A stretch of 64,000 nt of DNA from the NCBI GenBank assembly GCA_963714035.1, contig OY970224.1, positions 2,294,001 through 2,358,000 on the forward strand, given 5' to 3'. This document shows, piece by piece, positions 6,578 to 14,423 of the stretch. Source of the DNA: DATFVB01 sp963714035 (GTDB taxonomy: Bacteria; Acidobacteriota; Thermoanaerobaculia; UBA5066; DATFVB01). The notes below the pieces were generated by a model, which was not told the origin of the DNA, ran no database searches, and saw nothing but the letters and a program-made list of their open reading frames with translations. The position numbers and the translations under genes were made by a program. Within the stretch, counting starts at the first letter, position 1. Each line of letters starts with the position of its first letter.

Positions 6578-8926
6578 CTAAAACAAACTGTCCAGGCCCC
6601 CGTTGATATCCAGCAGCGTCCCGATGTTCTTCAGGTTGAACACGAGCCGGTAGTCGTGTCGCGACGGATATCCCGGGACCGTGCTCCGCAGGTTCCGGAT
6701 CTCGAGCAGGACCCGGTAGCAGGAACCCTCGTACGAGAGGAGCGATCGGTCTTCCGCCATCAGCTGCTGGCGCACGTCGTAGTTCAACTGCGTGTCGAGA
6801 CGCCAGTGTTTCGAGAAGAGATAGACGCCCGCTGAGGCGCGGATGAAATCGGAATTCGGATCGGCGATCACCGTTCCCGGAGGCGGCGGCGGCCCGGGCG
6901 GCGTCGTGATCACCGGGCGAGTCGCCGTCCACGTCAGTGCGGCGGACTCCGTGCCCCAGTTCGCCCCCGCGGCGAAAGAGAACGACGTGAACCGGGAGAC
7001 CGACGCGTCGTAGGCCGCCTGCGCGTCGAGGTGGAAGGCCGGCGCCGGCGCCAGACGCAGCAGGGCCTGGAACGGGCCGCGGCGGGAGGGCTCGATGACG
7101 GTCGTCCCCGCGAATGCGGCCGTCTGGGGATTCTCGAAGTTGTAGGTCTGCGACAGCTCGAGAGTCGCGACCTCCTGCGCGGACGGCGCGTCTTCCCCGC
7201 CGCCCTTGGCGAGCAGGCGGTTGACGAGCTTGTAGGTGACGGCGTTCTGTCCGAAGACCGAATCGACCTCGTCGAAGAGGGGAACTTCCTCGAGGCCGTT
7301 GACGGACGAAACGTACGTGTAGTCGACCCGAGGCTCGATGATGTGCTTCCATTTCGCGAAGGGGCCGAAGGAAAAATCGTAGATCCGCGAGAAGGACGGA
7401 CCGACGATCGAGAGCCCCGCCTCTCCGTAATGGCGCGTCAGCGAATCGCCCGAGAAATCCTGGCCCGTCGTCGTCAGGGGCGTGACCGAATCGGAGTACC
7501 AGGTCACGCGGCCCCCGCCGCTCGCCGTGAGCGAGAGCCACGGGATGCTCTTGATCGGGAGCGAGAGGACCGGGTGGAAATCGCCGCGCTCGTAGCTCCC
7601 GTGCGCCTGCTCGGCCCCGCGGTTGACGAAGAGCTCGGAAAACGAGGCGTCGAGCGCGGCGTAGAGCGGCGTCTCGCCGATCTTCGCGGTGCGATGGGCG
7701 TACTCCACGGAGGGAAGCCGTTCCTGCAGGACCGTCGAAGCGAAGAGCGTCTCGGTCCGCTCGAGGCGGAGGTTCGCCGAGTCGTCGCCGAAGTTCTTCG
7801 TAAGGAACGCGGTGGAATCGATCTGCCGCGCCGCGTTGAGATTGTAGGAGCGCTCGAAGTCCTGCAGGAAATTCGCGTCCGAGTAGTCGCGGATCGAGAC
7901 GACCGCGCGGGCGTCGCCGGGAAGGTCGCTCGACGTGTGATCGAGGCGCAGCTTCCAGCGCGTCGCGTGCCCGGTCGTGAGGACGCCGGCCGTCCCGTCG
8001 GGAAGGACGCAGATCTTCGAAGGGTCCGTCGCGGTCCCGGGCTCGCACAGCGTGGCCGCGTTGTCGTGCGCGACGTACCCCTGGAAGACGCCCGCCGATT
8101 CCGCCGTCGGCGCCCAGCGGAACTCCTGGCCCAGGCCGTATGCCCCGCGGGAAAAGAGATCGACCTCGGTGGTCGCGTCGGTCGGCCGGCCGGTCACCCA
8201 GTAATACGTGAGACCGAGGAACGCGCCCCGGGTGCCGTTGTACCCCAGCCCGGGAACGAGAAACCCCGACGTGCGGTCCTCTTTCGTCGGCCAGAGGATG
8301 TACGGCGAGTAGAAGAGCGGGACCTTCCGCGCGTGGAACGTGACCCCGTGCATGCGGGCGTAGTCGTCCAGCGTGATCGTCGCTTCCGTCATCGAGAAGG
8401 ACCAGGCGGGATCGGGGACGGAGCAGGCGGTGAACACCCCGTCCCGGACGAGGTAGGTGGCCTCGTCGGTCTTCGCGATCGATTTCGCGATGACGTGGAA
8501 CGTCGGCTGCAGGTCGGCCTCCGCCTCCTCGATCGTGCCGGTCTTCTTCTCGAGATCGAAGACGGCGCGGCGGCCGGACATCCGGGTGGGGCCTTCGTCG
8601 ATGACGACGTGGCCTTCGGCCGTCGCGATCTTCGACTTCCGGTCGAACGTCAGGCTGTCCGCGCGCATCTCCACGTCCTGGTAGACGAGGTGCACGTCTC
8701 CCGTGGCGGTGCACACGCCCAGATCCTGTTCGCAGTTCTCGTGCGCCGCGGTCACCGTCACCGCGCCTCCCGGCTTCGGCGGTTTGATCTTCAGCTCGAA
8801 CTTCGACTTTTCCTTGAACCGCTGCGCGAACGGGTCGCTCGAATCGAACGAATCGGAGGCGAGCTGGGCGAAGACGGGCAGCGCGCCGAATCCGAGGACC
8901 GCGGCGGCGAGAAGCGTCTTTTTCAA
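6578..8926 (-). CDS. lptD: LPS-assembly outer-membrane protein LptD
   Basis: A 782-residue protein with a signal peptide (residues 1-20), a periplasmic OstA/LptA-like beta-jellyroll region (about 70-190: GDVHLVYQDVEMRADSLTFD, AEGHVVIDEGP) and a long C-terminal barrel with LptD features (PLFYSPYILWP and TSGFLVPGLGYNGTRG around 200-235). It inserts LPS into the outer leaflet of the outer membrane. This marks the organism as Gram-negative with LPS or a related glycolipid. It is transcribed toward the repeat cluster at 6168-6573. Upstream is the CoA-transferase operon on the same strand, 28 bp away. Confidence 0.9.
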   Translation of the reverse strand: MKKTLLAAAVLGFGALPVFAQLASDSFDSSDPFAQRFKEKSKFELKIKPPKPGGAVTVTAAHENCEQDLGVCTATGDVHLVYQDVEMRADSLTFDRKSKIATAEGHVVIDEGPTRMSGRRAVFDLEKKTGTIEEAEADLQPTFHVIAKSIAKTDEATYLVRDGVFTACSVPDPAWSFSMTEATITLDDYARMHGVTFHARKVPLFYSPYILWPTKEDRTSGFLVPGLGYNGTRGAFLGLTYYWVTGRPTDATTEVDLFSRGAYGLGQEFRWAPTAESAGVFQGYVAHDNAATLCEPGTATDPSKICVLPDGTAGVLTTGHATRWKLRLDHTSSDLPGDARAVVSIRDYSDANFLQDFERSYNLNAARQIDSTAFLTKNFGDDSANLRLERTETLFASTVLQERLPSVEYAHRTAKIGETPLYAALDASFSELFVNRGAEQAHGSYERGDFHPVLSLPIKSIPWLSLTASGGGRVTWYSDSVTPLTTTGQDFSGDSLTRHYGEAGLSIVGPSFSRIYDFSFGPFAKWKHIIEPRVDYTYVSSVNGLEEVPLFDEVDSVFGQNAVTYKLVNRLLAKGGGEDAPSAQEVATLELSQTYNFENPQTAAFAGTTVIEPSRRGPFQALLRLAPAPAFHLDAQAAYDASVSRFTSFSFAAGANWGTESAALTWTATRPVITTPPGPPPPPGTVIADPNSDFIRASAGVYLFSKHWRLDTQLNYDVRQQLMAEDRSLLSYEGSCYRVLLEIRNLRSTVPGYPSRHDYRLVFNLKNIGTLLDINGGLDSLF

Positions 8927-8954
8927 GGCGAGGGGCGCGGCCGCTCCCCGAGCG

Positions 8955-9620
8955 CTACGCGGCGTCCATCGTGGCGATCGTGTCCGCCGCGTCGAACCCG
9001 CATCCGGTCTTCGCCCGGATCTCCTCGACCGACACCCCCGGCGCGGTTTCGATCAGGACGAGCCCGCTTCCGCCCGGCCGGACGTCGAAGACGCACAGGT
9101 CCGTGATGATCCGATGGACGCAGCGCCTTCCGGTGAACGGAAGCGTGCACCGCTCGAGGATCTTCGGCTTCCCGTCGCGGGAGACGTGCTCCATCGTCAC
9201 GACGAGTCGCCGCGCTCCTGCCACGAGGTCCATCGCGCCGCCCATTCCCTTCACCATCTTGCCGGGAATCATGTAGTTCGCGATCGATCCCTCCCGGTCC
9301 ACCTGCATCGCTCCGAGGATCGACAGGTCGATGTGGCCGCCGCGGATCATCGCGAACGAATCGGCGGAGGAGAAATACGACGCGCCGGGAAGGACGGTCA
9401 CGGTTTCCTTCCCCGCGTTGATGAGGTCGGGATCGACGTCGGCGTCCGCGGGGTACGGGCCGACGCCGAGGATCCCGTTCTCCGACTGCAGGACGACCTC
9501 CATGCCGGGAGGGATGTGGTTGGCGACGAGGGTGGGCATGCCGATCCCGAGATTGACGAAGTACCCGTCGCGAAGCTCGCGGGTGGCCCGGCGGACGACC
9601 TGCTCGCGGTCGAGCGTCAT
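8955..9620 (-). CDS. 3-oxoacid CoA-transferase, subunit B
   Basis: A 221-residue beta subunit of a family I CoA-transferase (ScoB/AtoA type), which moves CoA between an acyl-CoA and a 3-oxo acid. The catalytic glutamate motif SENGILGVGP is at about residues 49-58, and GKMVKGMGGAMDLV is characteristic. The start is the ATG at 9620, which overlaps the stop of the small PAP2-like ORF (ATGA). In most bacteria subunit A directly precedes B; here a 97-codon ORF lies between them. Confidence 0.93.
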   Translation of the reverse strand: MTLDREQVVRRATRELRDGYFVNLGIGMPTLVANHIPPGMEVVLQSENGILGVGPYPADADVDPDLINAGKETVTVLPGASYFSSADSFAMIRGGHIDLSILGAMQVDREGSIANYMIPGKMVKGMGGAMDLVAGARRLVVTMEHVSRDGKPKILERCTLPFTGRRCVHRIITDLCVFDVRPGGSGLVLIETAPGVSVEEIRAKTGCGFDAADTIATMDAA

Positions 9621-9910
9621 CGGCTTCCCGCGGGAGGCGGGGCGCTCCGCGGGTCTCCCATTCCGAATCGCGCCTCCCATCGAAGGAGCCGCCGCGACGC
9701 GAAGATCGAAAGCGCCGCCACGGCCCAGCCGGCGAAAACGTCCACGAGGTAATGATAGCGAAGATAGAGAGTCGACAACCAGATCGCGAGCACCCGGAAC
9801 CCGAGGACCCACCGCCCGATCCATCCACGCCGCGCTAGGTAATAGAGGACGAGCGAGAGGACGAGGAGCAGGATGACGAGCCGGGAGACGCCCAGGGTGA
9901 AGGCGTTCAA
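9617..9910 (-). CDS. Mini PAP2-like membrane protein between CoA-transferase subunits
   Basis: A 97-residue ORF starting at TTG, whose TTGA overlaps the subunit A stop; its own TGA overlaps the subunit B ATG. It holds two hydrophobic segments and the PAP2 phosphatase motif 3 region STLYLRYHYLVDVFAGW (His and Asp in the HxxxD spacing). The KxxxxxxRP and PSGH motifs of complete PAP2 enzymes are missing, so only the C-terminal third of the family is present. Codon use is strongly GC3, as in neighbours. It may be a decayed phosphatase kept by translational coupling, or a small membrane protein with a new job. I infer no activity. Confidence 0.6.
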   Translation of the reverse strand: MNAFTLGVSRLVILLLVLSLVLYYLARRGWIGRWVLGFRVLAIWLSTLYLRYHYLVDVFAGWAVAALSIFASRRLLRWEARFGMGDPRSAPPPAGSR

Positions 9911-10605
9911 GTCGCCTTGCTCACCGTCCGGCGCTCGATGCGCTTCTCCCGGGGGGCGACGAGCACGCGCTGGACGAAGACGCCCGGAGTGTGCACGCAC
10001 TCCGGGTCGAGGTCGCCGGGCTCGACGAGCTCCTCGACCTCCGCGATCGAGATCTTCCCCGCCGTCGCCGCCATCGGATTGAAATTCCGCGCGGCCTTCC
10101 GGTAAACGAGGTTGCCGTAGCGGTCGCCCTTCCAGGCCGCGACGAGGGAGAAATCGCCGACGATGCCCCGCTCGAGCACGTAGTCGCGTCCGTCGAACGC
10201 GCGGATTTCCTTCCCCTCGGCGACGAGCGTTCCGACTCCGGTCGCCGTGTAGAAGCCGGGGATGCCGGCGCCCCCCGCGCGCATCCGTTCGGCGAGCGTC
10301 CCCTGAGGAACGAGCTCGACGTCGAGCTCTCCCGAAAGGAACTGCCGCTCGAACTCCGCGTTTTCGCCCACGTACGACGACATCATCTTCCGGATCTGCC
10401 GCGTGCGAAGGAGCAGGCCCAGGCCCCAGTCATCGACGCCGCAGTTGTTCGAGACGACGGTGAGATCGCGGACGTCCTTGTCGACGAGCGCCCGGATCAG
10501 GTTCTCCGGGATCCCGCAGAGGCCGAATCCGCCGACGACGAGGGTCGCTCCGTCGAAAACGTCGGAGACCGCCTCCCGCGCGTTCGCCACGACCTTGTCG
10601 ATCAC
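9907..10605 (-). CDS. 3-oxoacid CoA-transferase, subunit A
   Basis: A 232-residue alpha subunit (ScoA/AtoD type). It shows the CoA-binding glycine segment GGFGLCGIPENLI at about 26-38, and SNNCGVDDWGLG and GGAGIPGFYTATGVGT, all usual for this subunit. The C terminus PREKRIERRTV matches the normal family end, so it is not truncated. Its ATG overlaps the stop of the methyltransferase upstream. With subunit B it would activate acetoacetate or similar acids, and the nearby thiolase could then cleave the product. Confidence 0.93.
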   Translation of the reverse strand: MIDKVVANAREAVSDVFDGATLVVGGFGLCGIPENLIRALVDKDVRDLTVVSNNCGVDDWGLGLLLRTRQIRKMMSSYVGENAEFERQFLSGELDVELVPQGTLAERMRAGGAGIPGFYTATGVGTLVAEGKEIRAFDGRDYVLERGIVGDFSLVAAWKGDRYGNLVYRKAARNFNPMAATAGKISIAEVEELVEPGDLDPECVHTPGVFVQRVLVAPREKRIERRTVSKAT

Positions 10606-11801
10606 GCCGGGCGATCATAGCGCGCCACGACGACCCACTCGACGACGCCGAGATGCGCCGACGCGCCCGGAATCGAAATGAGCTTCGCGAGGAGGTCCCT
10701 TCCCGGGGGCGGCGGATCCCCCGGCGTCCCGTCGATCGACTCGACCGTGTAATCGCACGCCTCGAAGAGGTCCGTCGCGGTCCGGCGCGTGAAGAAGCGG
10801 AGGTGGGTCCCGGAGAGCGTCGAATAGGGCACGTAGTCGAAACGTCCTTCGAGGAGCCCGCTGATCACGGCCCGGTTCGCGACGTTGGGAACCGAGGCGA
10901 TCACGCGCCCTTCCGGCGCGAGCCAGGGCCGCACGCGCACGAGCGCATCCGAAGGGTCTTCGAGATGCTCGAGCACGTCTCCGAAGAGGATGGCGTCGAA
11001 AGCGCCTTCCCACCGTTCGACGACGTCTTCGAGACGCGCGCAGACGACGCGGTCGTAGACCCTGGCGGCGATCGCCGCGTCGCCGGGATCGGGCTCGACG
11101 CCGACGATCTCGCGCACGCCCGCTCCCCGCAGGGCGGCCGCCGTCGCTCCCTGGGAGCAGCCGACGTCGAGGACGCGCACGGCGCCGGCGGGCAGTTTCG
11201 CGACGAGGTCCGTCCGCGGCGAAGCGTCCATCGCGCCGTAGCGGTGGACGTACGCGCCGGAATCGGCCGCGAGACGCCGGCCCGGCACGGTGCGCGCCGT
11301 CGGGAGCGCGGGGAGAGCCGCGGCAAGAGCGGCGAGGGCCGTTCCGGAGGGAATTCCCGCGAGCGCCTCGCGGCGCACGGCGTACACGGGAAACGACGCG
11401 GATGCGACCGGAAAGACCGCGCCCGATCGGGCCGCCTCCGTCGCAAAGTCTTCGAGCTCGGAAAGCGAGGCGTAAGCGAACCCGGGAGGCCGCCGCAGGG
11501 CGTCCGTCTCCGATTCGTTGGAGACCGGAAACATCAGCGCGATCTCCGGATCCGCCGCGGCAAGCGCGGCGACGAGCCGCTCCTGCGCGGCGGGCGATAC
11601 GAGCGCTTCCGGATCGGCGCACACGAAGACGATCGGCGACTCGCCGGCGGCGTCGGCGACGGTGGGAGCCTCGCCGAAGCGGACGGTCTCCCGGGCCGCC
11701 GGGACGCGGCGAAGGAGTCGCAGCGCGAGCCTCCGAGACCAGGGCGCTTCCGCCGCGAACCGCGAGATGCCGCCGTAGACTCGATCAAAGCGGGTCGTCA
11801 T
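10602..11801 (-). CDS. SAM-dependent methyltransferase with extra N-terminal domain
   Basis: A 399-residue protein. Residues about 205-360 form a class I methyltransferase: motif I VRVLDVGCSQGATAAAL, acidic motif GVEPDP, and FDAILFGDVLEHLEDP. Residues 1-190 do not match this domain; pieces such as MFPVSNESETDA hint at a glycosyltransferase-related fold, as in cell-surface sugar methyltransferases, but this is weak. The stop overlaps the CoA-transferase start (ATGA). The substrate is unknown. Confidence 0.75.
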   Translation of the reverse strand: MTTRFDRVYGGISRFAAEAPWSRRLALRLLRRVPAARETVRFGEAPTVADAAGESPIVFVCADPEALVSPAAQERLVAALAAADPEIALMFPVSNESETDALRRPPGFAYASLSELEDFATEAARSGAVFPVASASFPVYAVRREALAGIPSGTALAALAAALPALPTARTVPGRRLAADSGAYVHRYGAMDASPRTDLVAKLPAGAVRVLDVGCSQGATAAALRGAGVREIVGVEPDPGDAAIAARVYDRVVCARLEDVVERWEGAFDAILFGDVLEHLEDPSDALVRVRPWLAPEGRVIASVPNVANRAVISGLLEGRFDYVPYSTLSGTHLRFFTRRTATDLFEACDYTVESIDGTPGDPPPPGRDLLAKLISIPGASAHLGVVEWVVVARYDRPA

Positions 11802-11833
11802 GACGATGACATCAGAGGCGCTGCGCCACCATC

Positions 11834-11972
11834 AAATCCGAAATGCGAATTTCGAAACTCGAAACAAATTCAAAACTCGAAATCCAAATATCGAATCGTT
11901 CGGCCTTCCGTTTGGGTCATTGGAGAATTCGAAATTGGAACTTGTTTCGAATTTGGTGCTTGGGATTTAGGA
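11834..11972. repeat. AT-rich inverted repeat
   Basis: A GC-poor block with AAATCCGAAATGCGAATTTC and AACTCGAAACAAATTC on the left and GAACTTGTTTCGAATTTGG then TGCTTGGGATTT on the right, which pair imperfectly. A second block of the same style is at 57321-57488. The base composition is far from the rest of the window. It lies between the thiolase stop and the methyltransferase start. Confidence 0.75.
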
Positions 11973-11976
11973 TTTT

Positions 11977-13164
11977 TTACGCTTCCACGATCATCGCGGT
12001 CGCCTCGCCGCCGCCGATGCAGATCGACGCCATCCCGCGCGCCTTCTTCTCCTGGCGCAGGGCGTGGACGAGCGTCGTCAGGATCCGCGCCCCCGATGCG
12101 CCGATCGGGTGGCCGAGGGCGACCGCTCCCCCGCGAATGTTGACCCTGGCGGGATCGAGATCGAGCTCACGAATGGCCGCGAGCGCCACCGCCGCGAACG
12201 CCTCGTTGATCTCGAAGAGGTCGATGTCGTCCCTGCCGAGTCCGCTCTTCTGCCAGAGCTTCTTCATCGCGGCGATCGGAGCCGTGGTGAACCATTCCGG
12301 GGCCTGCGCGGCCCCCGCGTAGGCGACGATCCGCGCGATCGGCGTCTTTCCGAGCGCCTTCGCCTTTTCCGCGGAACAGACGACGAGCGCCGCCGCTCCG
12401 TCGTTGATCTTCGACGAGTTGGCCGCGGTCACCGCGCCGTTCTTCTGGAACGCGGGCTTCAACGTCGGCATCTTGTCGAGCGGCGCGGCGAAAGGCTCCT
12501 CGTCGCGGGAGACGATCTTCGGATCCCCCTTCTTCTGCGGGACCTCGACCTTCGCGATCTCCGCGTCGAACTTGCCGGTGGAGTTGGCGTCCTGCGCGCG
12601 CCGGTAGGACTCGAGCGCGAACGCGTCGAGCTCCTCGCGCGTGAAGGCGTATTTCTCGACGCACATCTCCGCGCAGGTCCCCATGTGGACGTTCCTGTAC
12701 GGGTCCCACAGGCCGTCGTGCACCATCGAGTCGATCAGCTCGCCGTTTCCCATGCGATAGCCCGTGCGCGCCTTCGGCAGGAGATACGGCGCGTTCGACA
12801 TCGACTCCATCCCGCCGGCGATGGCGAGGTCGTATTCGCCGGCGAGAATGCCGTTGGCCGCATCCATCACGGCGCGCATGCCGGAGCCGCACACCTTGTG
12901 GAGCGTCACGCACGGGACGGAGTCGGGAACGCCGGCGCCGAGCGACGCCTGACGGGCGGGCGCCTGGCCGATCCCCGCCTGGAGCACGTTCCCGAAGATC
13001 ACCGTCTCGACGTCTCCCGCCTCGATGCCGGCCGACGCGATCGCGGCGCGGATCGCGGCCGAGCCGAGCTGCGGAGCCGTCAGAGAGGAGAGGGAACCGA
13101 GAAAGGAGCCGATCGGCGTTCGGGACGCCGAGAGGATGACGACTTCGCCTCGCGATTGCGGCAC
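11977..13164 (-). CDS. Acetyl-CoA acetyltransferase (thiolase)
   Basis: A 395-residue thiolase II type enzyme that condenses or cleaves acetoacetyl-CoA. The active-site Cys is in LHKVCGSGMRAVMDA (about 86-92), the His is in NIRGGAVALGHPIGASGAR and the second Cys is in ASICIGGGEA near the C terminus. It is full length. It is separated from the CoA-transferase operon by the methyltransferase and the AT-rich repeat but shares the strand, which suits short-chain acyl-CoA metabolism. Confidence 0.95.
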   Translation of the reverse strand: MPQSRGEVVILSASRTPIGSFLGSLSSLTAPQLGSAAIRAAIASAGIEAGDVETVIFGNVLQAGIGQAPARQASLGAGVPDSVPCVTLHKVCGSGMRAVMDAANGILAGEYDLAIAGGMESMSNAPYLLPKARTGYRMGNGELIDSMVHDGLWDPYRNVHMGTCAEMCVEKYAFTREELDAFALESYRRAQDANSTGKFDAEIAKVEVPQKKGDPKIVSRDEEPFAAPLDKMPTLKPAFQKNGAVTAANSSKINDGAAALVVCSAEKAKALGKTPIARIVAYAGAAQAPEWFTTAPIAAMKKLWQKSGLGRDDIDLFEINEAFAAVALAAIRELDLDPARVNIRGGAVALGHPIGASGARILTTLVHALRQEKKARGMASICIGGGEATAMIVEA

Positions 13165-13292
13165 TCTGGATTTCCGCGCCGAACGGACGGCGCGGCGGAC
13201 CTCCGCTCCGATCTTACCAACTCGTTCGTCGCCCCGCGCCGGACTCGTCGGGGTCGGACGCGCGGCAATCGGACGCGAAACCCTTTTTCTCG

Positions 13293-13321
13293 TTGCAAAT
13301 CGCCGCCCGCAACACTACAAT
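13293..13321 (+). promoter_or_regulatory. Candidate sigma70-type promoter
   Basis: TTGCAA (13293-13298), a 17-bp spacer and TACAAT (13316-13321) in the gap between the divergent thiolase and the zinc-ribbon gene. It points to the plus-strand cluster. An ATG at 13364 with a GAGAGGA upstream opens a short frame (MSTAPPATRG...) out of phase with the zinc-ribbon gene; it could be a leader peptide but is not secure. Confidence 0.45.
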
Positions 13322-13458
13322 AAAGCGACACGGCAACGTGGTCGCGTTCGAGAGGATAGACGGATGTCCACCGCCCCTCCCGCAACCCGCGGCGATCTTG
13401 ACAGGCCGATTTCCCCCTGCCCGTTCCGGGAAAACATCGATATGGAATGGAGGATCCG

Positions 13459-13713
13459 ATGCGTCGAACCCGCGTGTCCGAAATGCCGGCGTACGCCCTT
13501 CGCCACGGCAGCCCCGACAAGGTTCCCGCCGCCCCGATCGACGTTTTCGAGGTCTCCTGTCCCGCGTGCGACGCGACGCTCTGCGTCGAGCGGTCGCTCC
13601 TTTCCGTGGGGCCGGAATTCGACTGCGCGTGCTGCGGGCACGAGATCGCGCTGACCCCGTCGGGAAACCTCCGGTCGGAACGATGGTTCCCTCGCGCGGT
13701 CGCGAGGTCTTGA
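13459..13713 (+). CDS. Small zinc-ribbon protein
   Basis: An 84-residue protein with CPAC at about 33-36 and CACCG about 20 residues later (VSCPACDATLCVERSLLSVG), a four-Cys zinc ribbon. I chose the ATG at 13459 because GGAGGA lies 5 bp upstream; the ATG at 13447 would put the SD inside the gene. It is followed by two further small genes that overlap end to end and also carry CPxC motifs. The role is unknown; nucleic-acid or protein contacts are typical of such ribbons. Confidence 0.65.
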   Translation: MRRTRVSEMPAYALRHGSPDKVPAAPIDVFEVSCPACDATLCVERSLLSVGPEFDCACCGHEIALTPSGNLRSERWFPRAVARS

Positions 13714-14198
13714 GAGCGACCCAGCCCGGCGGAGCGCTCCTCCAGGCGTGCCTCTTCCCCGGTCTCGAGGAAGAGATCGTCGTCTACCAGGCGCAGCGGC
13801 TCGCCGAGAAGATCGTCCGGAGATCGGTCGCCGCGGGAATCGCGGGAGCCTACTACCTGAAGGAAGTCCTTCCCCGCGGGGGCGTGCGGGAGACGGTCGG
13901 CCGCGACGACCGGGACCTCCGCCGCGCCCTCCTCTCGCGCTGCGACGGCTCGATCGAGAACGTCCTCTTCGGCTGGACGGTCGCGGGCACCGCGCGGGAG
14001 GCGTACCGGCACGAATGTTTCCTCTGGCACATCAAGGGAGGCGCTTTCGGGCGCCTGACGACTCCCGCCCACCCCGCGGCCCCGATCGAAGGATGGGCGT
14101 CGTGCCCGGAGTGCGGCGACGACGGAGGTCGGCCGCCGTCTTTCCTTTCGGAACGCGACCCGGAGCTCCTTTCGGAACACGGCGCGGGCGACGCCTGA
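13683..14198 (+). CDS. Unknown protein with C-terminal CPECG motif
   Basis: I do not recognise this family. It is up to 171 residues: a charged, alpha-helical-looking region (GLEEEIVVYQAQRLAEKIV), a basic middle, EAYRHECFLWHIKGGAFGRL, and WASCPECGDDGG near the end. The start is unclear: the ATG at 13683 overlaps the zinc-ribbon gene by 31 bp, while a TTG at 13710 gives a TTGA overlap. High GC3 in this frame supports coding. Confidence 0.5.
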   Translation: MVPSRGREVLRATQPGGALLQACLFPGLEEEIVVYQAQRLAEKIVRRSVAAGIAGAYYLKEVLPRGGVRETVGRDDRDLRRALLSRCDGSIENVLFGWTVAGTAREAYRHECFLWHIKGGAFGRLTTPAHPAAPIEGWASCPECGDDGGRPPSFLSERDPELLSEHGAGDA

Positions 14199-14383
14199 TC
14201 CACGAGGTTCCCGTTCGCTGTCCGAGCTGCGGCGAGGTTTCGGAGATCGGCGTGGATCCCTCGGGAGGCGCCCTTCAGACGTATGCGGAGGACTGCCCCG
14301 TCTGCTGCCGTCCGTGGAAGGTGCGCGTGACGCTCGACGAATGGGGAGATCCCGACGTCGAGGTCTCTCCCGAAAACGACTGA
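14195..14383 (+). CDS. Cysteine-rich CPXCG-family small protein
   Basis: About 62 residues matching the small CPXCG family: CPSCGEVSEIGVDPSGG then EDCPVCCRPWKVRV and an acidic tail. This family usually starts a few residues before the first CPxCG. The only codon fitting that here is CTG at 14195, overlapping the upstream TGA (CTGA); an ATG at 14093 would add about 34 unrelated residues. Family members are short, probably zinc-binding, and of unknown function. Confidence 0.7.
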   Translation: MIHEVPVRCPSCGEVSEIGVDPSGGALQTYAEDCPVCCRPWKVRVTLDEWGDPDVEVSPEND

Positions 14384-14423
14384 TCGTCCGCGGAGGGGAC
14401 CGCCGCTGCCGTAGAATCCCCCG

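Noticed and set aside
6155..6581. Small open frames in family A/B copy 2, matched by similar ones at 35158-35629
   Set aside because: They look conserved only because the DNA is repeated; copies 2 and 3 of family A do not keep the frames, and the predicted proteins are Arg-rich and unlike any family.
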